From a virus, in the IMG/VR virus record IMGVR_UViG_3300009506_000060, positions 1 through 45,345 of that record: a stretch of DNA of 45,345 nucleotides. One strand, written 5' to 3'. The notes below the pieces were generated by a model. The model was not told the DNA's origin. It did not search any database and worked only from the letters and a program-made list of their open reading frames with translations. The position numbers and the translations under genes were made by a program. Positions 32,035 to 41,427 of this stretch are shown in pieces (position 1 is the first letter of the stretch; the number at the start of each line of letters is the position of its first letter).

Positions 32035-32814
32035 ATGGCTATTGGTACTGGAGCAGCAATACTTGGGGCAGGGGCGCTGGCCGTGGGTGGTTCCATATTT
32101 GGGGCATCCCAGGCGTCTAAGGCGTCCGAAAAGGCGGCTAGGACGCAGGGTAATACGGCGGTGGCCACTACCCAGATGCAATTGGATTTTCTCAGGGAAA
32201 CGCGGGCCGACATAGCCGATGCGGTGGACGCGGGGCTGATCGATCTGGATACCGGCCTCAACATGGCGGTCATGTCCCTAACGGGTGGAGTGGACCTTGG
32301 GGGTGGATTCTCCCCCATACAGGAGTACATCCGCACTCTGCAATCCCCTGAGGGGGCCATGGCCCGTCCCGCTGGCCAGTACTTTTATAACCGGGGATTG
32401 GAGGCCCTGCGTGCGGCCTATTCCCGGTCTGCCGGGGGTGGGGTCAGCGGTCCGGCTATGATCGCTGCTATGGAGTATGGGCAGAACTACGCCGCGAACC
32501 AATTGGATCAGGAGCTTGCCCGCATTGGCAACCTAATACCCGTACAGTCCAACATAGCGGCGATGAGATACGGCACCGGGGGAACCAAGGCCAATTTGCG
32601 GGTCGGAGGTGCCACCGGGTCCGCCAACATTACGGGACAGGCCATACCCGGTCTGACGGCCACTAGTCTGATGCAGGGTAACGCGGCTGCCACCAACTAT
32701 ATAAATCAGGCCAATATCGCCAGCACACTGGCCAGCAGCGTGGGCAACCAGGCGTCGGACTTGGCCCTGCTGTACGCCCTACGGCCTAGCTTGTTTTCCG
32801 ATCTGACCAAGTAG
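32035..32814 (+). CDS. DNA ejection protein (P22 gp7-like)
   Basis: The product is 259 aa. The ATG at 32035 follows AGGAGATATGAC. The N-terminal Gly/Ala-rich hydrophobic helix (IGTGAAILGAGALAVGGSIF) and the following GASQASKASEKAA are the usual start of P22-like ejection proteins. The rest is Ala/Gly/Gln-rich and helical. Ejection proteins leave the head first and form a channel through the host envelope. Position after gp10 and before two large internal virion proteins supports it. Confidence 0.8.
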   Translation: MAIGTGAAILGAGALAVGGSIFGASQASKASEKAARTQGNTAVATTQMQLDFLRETRADIADAVDAGLIDLDTGLNMAVMSLTGGVDLGGGFSPIQEYIRTLQSPEGAMARPAGQYFYNRGLEALRAAYSRSAGGGVSGPAMIAAMEYGQNYAANQLDQELARIGNLIPVQSNIAAMRYGTGGTKANLRVGGATGSANITGQAIPGLTATSLMQGNAAATNYINQANIASTLASSVGNQASDLALLYALRPSLFSDLTK

Positions 32815-32823
32815 GAGGTCACT

Positions 32824-34086
32824 ATGGCAAATGGATTACCCGATCTGGTACTGCCGGGACAGGGTACCGGCAATTTCGCTAGCAAGGCGATGCAACTGCT
32901 ATACCTCAACTCGATGATGGGGTCCCAGACCACACCGGAGGAGCGTTCCCTCGCTGGGCAGACCGCCGCCACCAATGCCGCCGCCGCCTTCATGCAGGCC
33001 CAGACCCAGCAGGGCCGGTTGGGACTCGATACGGAGAAACTTATCGAGGAACAGCGCAAGACGGCAGTGGATGAATCGATCAAGGCGAACGAATTCGCTT
33101 TATCCCTTCTGTCCGGTGTGACCAGCGCCGAGGACCTGGACATAGTGAAGAGGCAGTTCACCTCGCGCTATCCGGAGGCTGCGGACATGGTGGAGCGCCT
33201 GCTGCCCTCGTACAGTGAGAGGGGAGTGGCCCTGGTACAGAACGCATTGCGGGATGAGACTGCCAAACTCAACATGGCCAAGCAAAAGTGGGATGAAACC
33301 AAACCCACTGCCATCCCTGCCGGGTCCGCCGTGTTCGAGGGGGGTAAGATGACAGGTCAAGTACCGTTCAAACCGGACAAACCCAGTTATGAGGTGTTTG
33401 AGGGTCCGGATGGCAACCAGGTGTACGTGCGAGAGGGGGACGTCATACCCACCGGGTTCAAACGCGTGGCCAAGTCCCCAGGAGTGGTGGTGAACACGGG
33501 GGACAATCTTACCAAACCGGTTACCAGTCAACTCCAGAAGGATGTGATCGAGGGGGTACAGAACATCGCATCCTTCCGGGGTACGGCCAAGCTATTTAAG
33601 AGGGACTACTTAACCGTTCTGGGCAAAGGGGAGAACTGGCTGGCCACCCTTATGGACAAGGGGGGCGTAGCCACCAAGGGACAGCGCAAACTCATAGCGG
33701 AACGGGCTGCATGGTATCGCCAGTCCAAGGCTGATTTTCTTGCCTTCCGCAAATGGGCTACCGGTGTGGCCGGTGGGGAGAAGGAGTTGGGTGAGATAGC
33801 CACAGCCTTCCCCAACCCCGATACCAATAGCCCGACGCAATATATGTCCAATATGAAGAGTCTGGAGGAGACTACCAAACGCGTCCTCATGCTTAACGCC
33901 GATTTCCTGGCCAGTGGTATTGATCTTAATCAACCCCTGACCGCAATACTACGCCAGGCACAGGAGTTGGGGATTGAACCTCCCCCGGAATCGGTACCCG
34001 TGGGGGGTGGTACCAGCGGGTCTTGGGGAGAAGAGGGGGAAGGAAAGGTAATAGAGTACGATGCCACAGGGAAGCGAATCAAATAA
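32824..34086 (+). CDS. Internal virion or ejection protein
   Basis: The product is 420 aa. The ATG follows GTAGGAGGTCACT. It is predominantly helical and Ala/Gln-rich at the start (TAATNAAAAFMQAQTQQGRL). A mid-section (SYEVFEGPDGNQVYVREGDV) is beta-like and often found in phage internal proteins. The helical part around FRGTAKLFKRDYLTVLGKGE has the look of gp20/gp16-type ejection proteins. It overlaps the next gene by 26 bases. Confidence 0.7.
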   Translation: MANGLPDLVLPGQGTGNFASKAMQLLYLNSMMGSQTTPEERSLAGQTAATNAAAAFMQAQTQQGRLGLDTEKLIEEQRKTAVDESIKANEFALSLLSGVTSAEDLDIVKRQFTSRYPEAADMVERLLPSYSERGVALVQNALRDETAKLNMAKQKWDETKPTAIPAGSAVFEGGKMTGQVPFKPDKPSYEVFEGPDGNQVYVREGDVIPTGFKRVAKSPGVVVNTGDNLTKPVTSQLQKDVIEGVQNIASFRGTAKLFKRDYLTVLGKGENWLATLMDKGGVATKGQRKLIAERAAWYRQSKADFLAFRKWATGVAGGEKELGEIATAFPNPDTNSPTQYMSNMKSLEETTKRVLMLNADFLASGIDLNQPLTAILRQAQELGIEPPPESVPVGGGTSGSWGEEGEGKVIEYDATGKRIK

Positions 34087-36988
34087 GGGGCAAGGGCAGA
34101 TCAAGGCCAAATTGGCTGACGGTACCATCCTTTTGTTTCCGGAGGGCACAGAGGACAGTGTAATTGATGCAGCGGTACTGGAGCATGTGATGGGGCGTCC
34201 GGAAACCATCAGCCATGAGCCATCCACCATGGAGAACATCGGTACGGCCATAAAGGAGCAGGGTCCCGCCTTTGCCGGTGGGGTAGCGGCTGGGATAGCT
34301 ACCGGGGGTACGTCCATACCCATGACTGCCCTGGCCGTTACCCTTGGGGCCGTGGCGGGGGAGTCCTATCGCCAATTGGGCTTACACCTGGTAGGTAGCC
34401 CCAGTGCCCCCAAGACCTCCACCGAGGCCGCAAAGCTGATGGCCGAGGCCGGTATGCGCGAGGGTGGGGGGGAGCTGGTTGGGGGCTATATGTTCCGTGG
34501 CGGGGCCAAACTCCTCGGAAAACTAAAGCCGGAGGTTACTGCCGAGATCCGCACTGCCATGGAGCACTTCCGCGATCGGATCAAACCCGCCATCCTATTA
34601 CCCGCTGAGGCCAGTGAGTCCCGCATCATCGACATATTACAAAACATTGCGGAATCGTCCCTCATTGGCGGTGGATCCATTGCCAAGTACAAGCGTAACC
34701 GGCTAGCCCTGTACGACAAACTGGCAGACGAGATGGTGCTCCAATTTGGAGAGCGCATGTCTCCCGATGAACTGGGGGAGCTGCTAGTGGACGTCCTGGG
34801 CAGTAAGACCAAGGCGCACAAGGCAGCGGCGGACGTGATGTACAACGCCGTGGCGGATATCATCGAGCGTACCTCCAAGGGGGCAGCCAGGAAGAACACA
34901 CCAAAGGTGTCGACTGCGGCCATGAAGGAGTGGGCGGCGGCGGAGGCCAAACGGTCCAAGCGGTTGGGAGGGATCGAGGCGAAGAACGCGGGGGATGACC
35001 TGCTGGATGCCGTGCTGGGACTACCGGACCAACTAGAGTTCGTAGAGGCCCAGGAGTTTAGGTCCAGGATGATATCGCGGGCGGACGAATTCAGCGTGAT
35101 AAACAAGAAGGCACCGGCCATAGGGAAGGCAAAGCGACTGGCCAATATGACCGACCAGGCCATAGAGCAGGGGCTGATGGACTGGAAGCCCCCGGGCCCC
35201 CCGCGTGGGTTTGGTGCCGCCGCCCCCGCTGGCCCCAAGACGGTCAGCGTGTACCATGGGCGAACCACACCCTTGAGGGCCGACTCGCGCCACACCGGAC
35301 TGGGCATCCACTTAACGGAGGACTTGGGGGAGGCCAAGGCCCTGTCCACTGGGGAGCACCTGGTGGACGAGGCCACCGGCACTGCCCGCCCTGCTAAGGA
35401 GGGGTTTGTCGGTCGTCTGGATATCAACCCCGATCGGTTCATCGAACTGGAGGATATGACGGACTGGGAGTTGCCTGAGGTATCCCAGGCCCTGGCGGAC
35501 AAAGGGCTAAAGGGGATGGACAAGGTGCAAACCCAGGACGACCTATGGAAAGCACTCAGGGCCAACGGGTACGATGGGATCAAGTATACCAATGCATACG
35601 AGGCCGAGGGTACCCCATCATACATAGTGAACCCCAAGCGGTACAAGGAGATTAAGTATAAACCAGCCAAGGACGTGGAGGCACCCACCACACCCCCGGA
35701 GCCTAAGTCGAACGTAGTCAGTCTTGTCGATGAGCGCAAGGTAAAGGAAGTACAGGACTCCTGGGACGCCGCCGCCGACGAGTTCGCCACGTATGAGAAC
35801 GCACGGACCTCCGACCAGCGGGACAAGCTGCTGCCCGGAGAGTTGCGCCAGTATAAGGCCGATGCGGACGATGCCATACGCCATGCCAAGGAGATGAGCG
35901 CCAAGTACCCCGAACTGTTTGGTCCTCCCATCCCGGCCAAGAAGGCTAAGGATCTGAGGGCGGCGCTGCGGGAGTCTGCGGACGCATGGGAGAAATTCGC
36001 GGAGAAGTATCGGGGGGTTACGGCGGAGACGGCGGAAATGGCAGCGGACAGGGACGCCGCCCGCGCCCTGTCGGCCAAGGCGAAGGACCTGTCCGACCAG
36101 TACGGGTACGAGTTTGGGTCGGGTACCTCCGCCCTCGACATCAACGATATGAGCGGATGGGAGCTGGCCATGCAGCAGCGCATGTCTGCCCGCATGGTCG
36201 GGGCATGGCGTCCCCGTGGTACCACCCCCATCCCCGCTGCCACCGTAGATCCGATGAGCAAGCAAGCCCTAGACACCTGGCGCATGGCGAACGATTTTTA
36301 CAAGACCGGACGCAAGCAATACAACAACGCCTTCCTCCGACGCCTGATCAAAATGGCAGATGAGACCGGCACTGGGGCACAGAACATAGCCCCGGCCATT
36401 TTCCGTCCCGGTGCAGTGGCCAAGGTGCGTATGGTAAAGGCAGCAGTAGGAGATCAGTCCATGGAGTGGTCCAAACTCCAAGGGTTTTTCATGGAGTACC
36501 TGCAGCAGAAGGCCACTGATAGCCATGGGGTAATTAGCGGAGAGAAATTGATAAATCTCATGTATGGCAAGCCAAACTCATTCGGCCTCCCCGTACTGAA
36601 CGAAGTATTGCCCCAAGGTACCATACGAGAGCTGGAGCACTTTGCCCGTGTGTTGCGGGCATCCCAGACCCGGCAAGCCGAGGGTGCAGGGCGCATGCTT
36701 ATCCAGTTGACTCAGGCTGGGGCCGTGGGCACTATTTTCAGTCGCGCTGCCGGTAATGCCAAGCGCGTTGCCGCTACCATCATCCTCGCTCCCCCCCTAC
36801 TGGCCAAGATGATGCTTAATCCCCGTACTGCACGGATGATAACCAACGGTATACAGATTCCGGAGAGTGCATCCCAGGCCGGGGGTATCCTGAGCCGCAT
36901 CGTTGCCGCTGCCTACCGTATGCAACGCCGTACTTCCGAATTGGATATCGAATGGGAAGGTAAACACTCAAAGGAGGTAATAAAATGA
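34061..36988 (+). CDS. Large ejection protein with ADP-ribosyltransferase-like domain
   Basis: The product is 975 aa. The N-terminus (KLADGTILLFPEGTEDSVID) is the common start of large internal virion proteins. A hydrophobic Ala/Gly helix follows (AGGVAAGIATGGTS, near 72-85). Residues about 393-530 look like an ART-type fold: TVSVYHGRTTPL, GLGIHLTEDLGEA, FIELEDMTDWELP, ANGYDGIKYTNAYEAEGTPS and YIVNPKRYKEI. This resembles ADP-ribosyltransferase domains of phage polyvalent proteins that enter the host with the DNA. The C-terminal third is helical with another Ala-rich hydrophobic stretch. If active, it would modify a host target at infection onset. Catalytic residues (H-Y-E type) can only be guessed. 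Confidence 0.75.
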   Translation: MPQGSESNKGQGQIKAKLADGTILLFPEGTEDSVIDAAVLEHVMGRPETISHEPSTMENIGTAIKEQGPAFAGGVAAGIATGGTSIPMTALAVTLGAVAGESYRQLGLHLVGSPSAPKTSTEAAKLMAEAGMREGGGELVGGYMFRGGAKLLGKLKPEVTAEIRTAMEHFRDRIKPAILLPAEASESRIIDILQNIAESSLIGGGSIAKYKRNRLALYDKLADEMVLQFGERMSPDELGELLVDVLGSKTKAHKAAADVMYNAVADIIERTSKGAARKNTPKVSTAAMKEWAAAEAKRSKRLGGIEAKNAGDDLLDAVLGLPDQLEFVEAQEFRSRMISRADEFSVINKKAPAIGKAKRLANMTDQAIEQGLMDWKPPGPPRGFGAAAPAGPKTVSVYHGRTTPLRADSRHTGLGIHLTEDLGEAKALSTGEHLVDEATGTARPAKEGFVGRLDINPDRFIELEDMTDWELPEVSQALADKGLKGMDKVQTQDDLWKALRANGYDGIKYTNAYEAEGTPSYIVNPKRYKEIKYKPAKDVEAPTTPPEPKSNVVSLVDERKVKEVQDSWDAAADEFATYENARTSDQRDKLLPGELRQYKADADDAIRHAKEMSAKYPELFGPPIPAKKAKDLRAALRESADAWEKFAEKYRGVTAETAEMAADRDAARALSAKAKDLSDQYGYEFGSGTSALDINDMSGWELAMQQRMSARMVGAWRPRGTTPIPAATVDPMSKQALDTWRMANDFYKTGRKQYNNAFLRRLIKMADETGTGAQNIAPAIFRPGAVAKVRMVKAAVGDQSMEWSKLQGFFMEYLQQKATDSHGVISGEKLINLMYGKPNSFGLPVLNEVLPQGTIRELEHFARVLRASQTRQAEGAGRMLIQLTQAGAVGTIFSRAAGNAKRVAATIILAPPLLAKMMLNPRTARMITNGIQIPESASQAGGILSRIVAAAYRMQRRTSELDIEWEGKHSKEVIK

Positions 36989-38346
36989 TACGCAAGTTTA
37001 CACTAATAGCACTACTCATATTATTGGCGGGAATTGCCTGTGCCCTCACCACCCCATCTTACAATCCCATGTTTACTGCCTTCGACTCCAACGGGGATCC
37101 CCTGGCCGGGGGTAAGCTGTATACATACTATGCGGGAACAACTACGGCCAAGACCACGTGGACGGATTATACTAAGGCTACCCCAAACTCTAACCCGGTG
37201 GTATTAGACTCTGCGGGTCGGGCATCCGTATGGATCGACACTACCGATGGTGCATACAAATTCGTACTAAAGGACAGCGATGGAGTGTCCCTGTGGACCA
37301 TGGATAACATAACCAACTTCCAGGCCACGTCCATCTCCCTCAAATCTTCCGGGTACACCGCTACCCCATCGGATGACATCATCCTGGTGGACACCGGGGT
37401 AACGGACATCACCATCCAGATTGAAGACGTAAATACCTTCGTAAACCCTCTTACCATCATAAACATAGGATCCAATAGCGTAATAATTGACCCCTACTCA
37501 ACCCAGACCGTTAATGGGAGCACCACAGAGGAAGTGGGGGTGCAATACCGGGCTGCCATCCTCCATCCCGATACTGCGAACAATGCGTGGGTGGATACGG
37601 AGCAGTACTCCCGCGAGTATCTAGCCTATCACAACGTGGTAATGACGGGATACCTGGGTAGGTCCAATTTTACCTACAAGGATGCGGATGAGATATACAT
37701 CGGGGCCGGGGCATACGAGGTAAGCGGGGTGATGGCGTACTGGGCGTCCACCCTGACTTCCCCCGCCACCGGGGCCGGGGTTGGGGTTACGGACTGGTAT
37801 TACCTATACATCGATTACTCCGCCATCCCCGCCAGCGGACTAATAGACAACGGGGACATCTACTGGAGTACCGGGGAGCCGTCTTATAGCAATTCCAAGA
37901 GGGCATGGTATCATCAGACCAACACGGACGACCGATGTGTGTTTGCTGTATACATCGTAACTGGTAACATCTACGAGTTCTTCCATACCGGGGATCGCCG
38001 GGTGCTGTACGCAAACGGGTCCTACGACATATCGGTACAGGACTTGGGTGGGGATTGGACCGACGCGGAAGCCGCACTACTTATGCCATCATTCGCAACT
38101 GCAGCCCAGGTGGCATTCCTTCTTGCTTACGTGGACACGGGCACTACGTTTTACTGGAGGACCAATGGGCAGACCGGATCCGATGGACATGTAATCGGAG
38201 TGGAGTTGGCCGATGTTACCCCGGTATACGTTACCCTAGACGTAATAACTGATACTGCCCATCTATTGGAGCTGTATGACGGTGGGTCGGGTACTGATAC
38301 TATCAGCGCCTTTACGGAGGGATTTTTCCTACCCAATGGGTTTTAA
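36985..38346 (+). CDS. Tail fibre/spike with signal peptide
   Basis: The product is 453 aa. The ATG follows AAAGGAGGTAATAAA and overlaps the preceding stop. The signal-like N-terminus is MIRKFTLIALLILLAGIACA. It precedes the classical phage fibre domain YNPMFTAFDSNGDPLAGGKL...YYAGTTTAKTTWTDY...NPVVLDSAGRASVWI, here placed at residues 26-105. The rest is a beta-rich fibre (ADEIYIGAGAYEVSGVMAYW). The last 18 bases overlap the convergent DNA polymerase gene, leaving no room for a terminator. A receptor-binding role is likely. The export signal is unexpected. Confidence 0.8.
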   Translation: MIRKFTLIALLILLAGIACALTTPSYNPMFTAFDSNGDPLAGGKLYTYYAGTTTAKTTWTDYTKATPNSNPVVLDSAGRASVWIDTTDGAYKFVLKDSDGVSLWTMDNITNFQATSISLKSSGYTATPSDDIILVDTGVTDITIQIEDVNTFVNPLTIINIGSNSVIIDPYSTQTVNGSTTEEVGVQYRAAILHPDTANNAWVDTEQYSREYLAYHNVVMTGYLGRSNFTYKDADEIYIGAGAYEVSGVMAYWASTLTSPATGAGVGVTDWYYLYIDYSAIPASGLIDNGDIYWSTGEPSYSNSKRAWYHQTNTDDRCVFAVYIVTGNIYEFFHTGDRRVLYANGSYDISVQDLGGDWTDAEAALLMPSFATAAQVAFLLAYVDTGTTFYWRTNGQTGSDGHVIGVELADVTPVYVTLDVITDTAHLLELYDGGSGTDTISAFTEGFFLPNGF

Positions 38347-40980
38347 CTTCTCCATCGACCCCCAGCGCTTTCCGTGTTTGAAGTCTACCTCCAGGGGGAT
38401 GATGAAGTCGGGAGGGGATACAGTAGTCATGATGCGTCCAATCTGAGGAGCGACCACAGGCACCATCCCCTCCCGCACCTCCCACACCAAGTCGTCATGG
38501 ATCTGGATTAGCGTCTTTACACTACCCTTAATCTCACCCGTGCGATACCAAGGTACCAATCGGCCCATAGCCTCCTTGATTATCCCCTGCGCTCCCATCT
38601 GGATCGGCGCATTGCCCGCCTGGCGTTCGGCCTCCAACCTGGCCCAGCGATTGACGCTGCGGATGCCAGGGATGTACCGTATGCGGCCCCACATGTCCCG
38701 CACATACCCGTTGCGCTTGGCCTGTTCCCCGTTGGCCTTCATGTAAGCCGCCACCCCGGAGTAGATATTAAACCAGGACTTGATCATCTCCTCACAGTCG
38801 GACTCGCTTATGCCCCGCGCTCCTCCGACCTGCAACTCCCGGTGCAATCCCTGTGCGGTGATCAGGTTCAGTATGCCGAATCCCACGCGCTTGGCCGGGT
38901 ATCGATGCTTCATTTCGTCCAGTTGCTCCAGAGGCACCCCGAACATCCAACTTGCCGTCTGGGAGTGGATGTCCTCCCTCGACCAGAAGATAGACATCAT
39001 CCGCTCATCCTTGCTACCGTTGGCCGCGACCCGCATCTCCACCTGGCTATAGTCCCCGCTGAGAAACTCCCATTCGTCCCCGGCCACGTAGCAGTCCCGC
39101 ACCTTGCGCCCCTCGTCGGACCGTACCGGTTGGGCCATCAGGTTCGGGCTGGAGGACGACAGACGCCCGGTGGTGGTCCGCGTCATCCGGATGGTACTCC
39201 GCACCCTCCCATCTGGGCTTACCAGCTTGGGCACCGCGTCGGCAAATTTGGTTTTTAGGCTCTGGTACTCTCTCCAGTCGATTATCTCCTGCACTACTGG
39301 GTGCAGACCAATATACCGTTTGAGGATATCGTCAGCCGTGCTGCGCGTCTTCGCCCCCTTTTTGCTCTTGTACTTCCCCCCTCGGTCCTGTAGTCGCAGA
39401 TGATCGTAGATGACCTCTGCCATCTGGACTGCTGATCCTGGATTAGCAGCCTTTCCTGCCAGGTACCGTCCCACCATTCCCTGTATTGTAGACTGGATTG
39501 CATCCTTCCTCTCCTCAAAGTACTGACTAAGTTGCTCGAAGGCCCGGACGTCCACGGGCATCCCATTTCCCATCATATCCACCACCATGGGCATGGCCCT
39601 CATGTCTCTCCAGAAGGTATCATCCAACCCAAGCCCACGGATCCTCTCCCAGAGGACAGGGTATACCCGTATAGTAGCATCCGCGTCTCTTGCGGAGTAC
39701 CGCACTGCGTCCTCCACCGGTATGTCAGCAAGGGTAGCCTCTCGCAGGGGACCGAACGCGGCAGTAACTTCGTCTGTTCCGTCCATTTTGGTCCATCGAG
39801 AGTAAGGATCAACGTCCCCTCCGCTGTTGACTTCATCCAGCACTCGCTTGACTTTTCGCAGTATGTTAACTGGTTGCCGCACATAAGGTTCTCCTTTCTT
39901 CCATTCCAGCACCGGTGCGGGGTCGGGCCACTCCCGTTCCATCACCCTATGCAGATAGGCCACAGCCCGCTCCCGCGTCGCCCCGGCCACCATCTCCTCA
40001 TACGCTGACATGACCATACCACAGTGGCGGAAGGCCAGGGGTTTGAGGCCCTGGGGTTCGGACTGCAGCAGGTAGGCCATCACCATGGTGTCTGCAAACT
40101 TGGCCGGACGCACTCCCATGGAGGCCAGCACGGGGAGGTCGTACGCCGCGTTGTGGATGATGGTCGTAGTGTCGGGGGAGCGTACGGACCTACGGACCAC
40201 GGCGAGGGCATGCTCGTTGTCCGCCATGACGACCCAAGACCGTCCCGGAGCTACGGAGAGGCTAAGGCACCACGCCTTCGGGCCGTCCGATTCGGTGTCG
40301 ATGGCGATCTCATGCGCCCCGGTCAGGTCCAGGGCCAATCCGGACAGATCTTCCCCCACCAGGGTGTACGTCTCGCGGCCCTCCCATTCGTCCCTGACCG
40401 GATGGGATTTGACTTCCCCCCGCACTATGGCCCCAGCCGCTGCCATGTCCGCGTGGAATAGGATCATGGTTTCGGGGGAATGTAGGCCCGCTGCGGGGTG
40501 GTAGGTGGGGATGACGATACACTCGTGGCCCAGGATGGACACGGGGTGTGGGATGCCATGGACCATCTCCAGGCTGACGTCGCCCAGCACGTGCCGGGTA
40601 GAGTACGCACCCATGGTGATGATCCAGCGGGGTTGCTGCTCAAGGATCTGGGTTATAAGCCAGGCCTCGCTGCAATTGGCCAGCTCGGAGGCTGTGGGGT
40701 TGCGATCCCCGACCGGGTGGCACTTGATCACGTTGTCCAGCCAGATCCCATACCGGGCGATCCCGTTGATGGTGAGGTGGTGTCGTGCCTCCTGCCCACT
40801 GACGCCGATTAGGGGGCGACCGGTACGGTCCTCCTCATGGCCGGGGGATTCGGCAAGGCACAGCACTTGGGGATTGTCCGCGTAGGCTAGTTCTGTGGTG
40901 TAGCACTCCCCCCAGCAGATGCGCTGGCGTGAGGCAACCAGGTCCGGACACAGGCTACATTGGGTTCCAACCTTCGCCAT
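38329..40980 (-). CDS. dpoZ: Family A DNA polymerase with N-terminal UDG-like domain (DpoZ candidate)
   Basis: The product is about 883 aa. Residues 1-190 match a family-4-type uracil-DNA glycosylase: Cys8/Cys11 (CSLC) and Cys87/Cys103 for Fe-S, AESPGHEED (43-51), GRPLIG, and TYHPA (159-163). A 3'-5' exonuclease follows (Asp228/Glu230 in AIDTES, HNAAYD 276-281, YSARDAD near 427). The polymerase has motif A GDYSQVEMR (641-649), motif B RYPAKRVGFG (692-701) and motif C IHDD (826-829). In the O-helix the residue matching E. coli Tyr766 is Asn704 and the usual YG is NL. Motif C is HDD rather than HDE. With PurZ and MazZ nearby it is a candidate Z-preferring polymerase. It is the last gene of the leftward operon. 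Confidence 0.88.
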   Translation of the reverse strand: MAKVGTQCSLCPDLVASRQRICWGECYTTELAYADNPQVLCLAESPGHEEDRTGRPLIGVSGQEARHHLTINGIARYGIWLDNVIKCHPVGDRNPTASELANCSEAWLITQILEQQPRWIITMGAYSTRHVLGDVSLEMVHGIPHPVSILGHECIVIPTYHPAAGLHSPETMILFHADMAAAGAIVRGEVKSHPVRDEWEGRETYTLVGEDLSGLALDLTGAHEIAIDTESDGPKAWCLSLSVAPGRSWVVMADNEHALAVVRRSVRSPDTTTIIHNAAYDLPVLASMGVRPAKFADTMVMAYLLQSEPQGLKPLAFRHCGMVMSAYEEMVAGATRERAVAYLHRVMEREWPDPAPVLEWKKGEPYVRQPVNILRKVKRVLDEVNSGGDVDPYSRWTKMDGTDEVTAAFGPLREATLADIPVEDAVRYSARDADATIRVYPVLWERIRGLGLDDTFWRDMRAMPMVVDMMGNGMPVDVRAFEQLSQYFEERKDAIQSTIQGMVGRYLAGKAANPGSAVQMAEVIYDHLRLQDRGGKYKSKKGAKTRSTADDILKRYIGLHPVVQEIIDWREYQSLKTKFADAVPKLVSPDGRVRSTIRMTRTTTGRLSSSSPNLMAQPVRSDEGRKVRDCYVAGDEWEFLSGDYSQVEMRVAANGSKDERMMSIFWSREDIHSQTASWMFGVPLEQLDEMKHRYPAKRVGFGILNLITAQGLHRELQVGGARGISESDCEEMIKSWFNIYSGVAAYMKANGEQAKRNGYVRDMWGRIRYIPGIRSVNRWARLEAERQAGNAPIQMGAQGIIKEAMGRLVPWYRTGEIKGSVKTLIQIHDDLVWEVREGMVPVVAPQIGRIMTTVSPPDFIIPLEVDFKHGKRWGSMEKLKPIG

Positions 40981-41308
40981 ATTCCCCCCTTGAGTAGTAT
41001 CTTACCCTCTTTCCTTTAGACTTGGCGTACTCTATTTCCCTACGCGTGGACTCCCCGATGTACCCGTCCTCGTCCAGCACTAGCACTTCATCCGCCATGT
41101 CGATCTTGGCCAAGTGTAACACGTCGAGACGTGCCTTTACCACTGCTCTTGACTCCGCGTCCATCCCGGCAAATGCCTCGTCGTCGGACTTGCAATCGCA
41201 CCCGACCGTAAGGATGATGCGACCGGCGATGGTTTCCTCAAAGTTCATCCGGTCGAACAGTGGCCAGAAGCGGGTTGACCCGCACAGGCACACGATGGTT
41301 GGTCTCAT
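40955..41308 (-). CDS. Nucleoside 2-deoxyribosyltransferase-like protein
   Basis: The product is 117 aa. The ATG at 41308 follows AGGAGGGACA, and the longer frame to 41416 is another gene's space. VCLCGSTRFWPLFDRM (residues 5-20), LDVLHLAKIDMADEVLVLDE and GYIGESTRREIEYAKSKGKR match the nucleoside deoxyribosyltransferase/DUF4406-like fold. The Glu of GEST is the expected nucleophile. It overlaps the polymerase start by 26 bases. It might exchange or hydrolyse deoxynucleotides and so shape the dNTP pool. The precise reaction is unknown. Confidence 0.72.
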   Translation of the reverse strand: MRPTIVCLCGSTRFWPLFDRMNFEETIAGRIILTVGCDCKSDDEAFAGMDAESRAVVKARLDVLHLAKIDMADEVLVLDEDGYIGESTRREIEYAKSKGKRVRYYSRGEYGEGWNPM

Positions 41309-41316
41309 TGTCCCTC

Positions 41317-41427
41317 CTATAGTAGTCCGCTGACCGCACCCCACAGGGCACAGCATACGGCCAGGGCCGTACCCCACCAGGCGCACCACGCGGCTACGTC
41401 CTTTATTGTCTCCCAAAGTCTATTCAT
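41317..41427 (-). CDS. Very small membrane protein
   Basis: The product is 36 aa. The ATG at 41427 overlaps the end of the ERCC4 gene and follows GTGAGGCAACGCA. After a charged start (MNRLWETIKDVAAW) it has one hydrophobic segment rich in Trp and Cys (CAWWGTALAVCCALWGAVSG). It exactly fills the gap between two genes of the operon, with a strong Shine-Dalgarno for the next gene overlapping its stop. Function is unknown. Confidence 0.5.
   Translation of the reverse strand: MNRLWETIKDVAAWCAWWGTALAVCCALWGAVSGLL

Noticed and set aside
34486-36285. 599-codon minus-strand frame opposite the ejection protein
   Set aside because: It is antisense to a well-supported 975-aa gene, Ser/Arg-rich and without a start signal.
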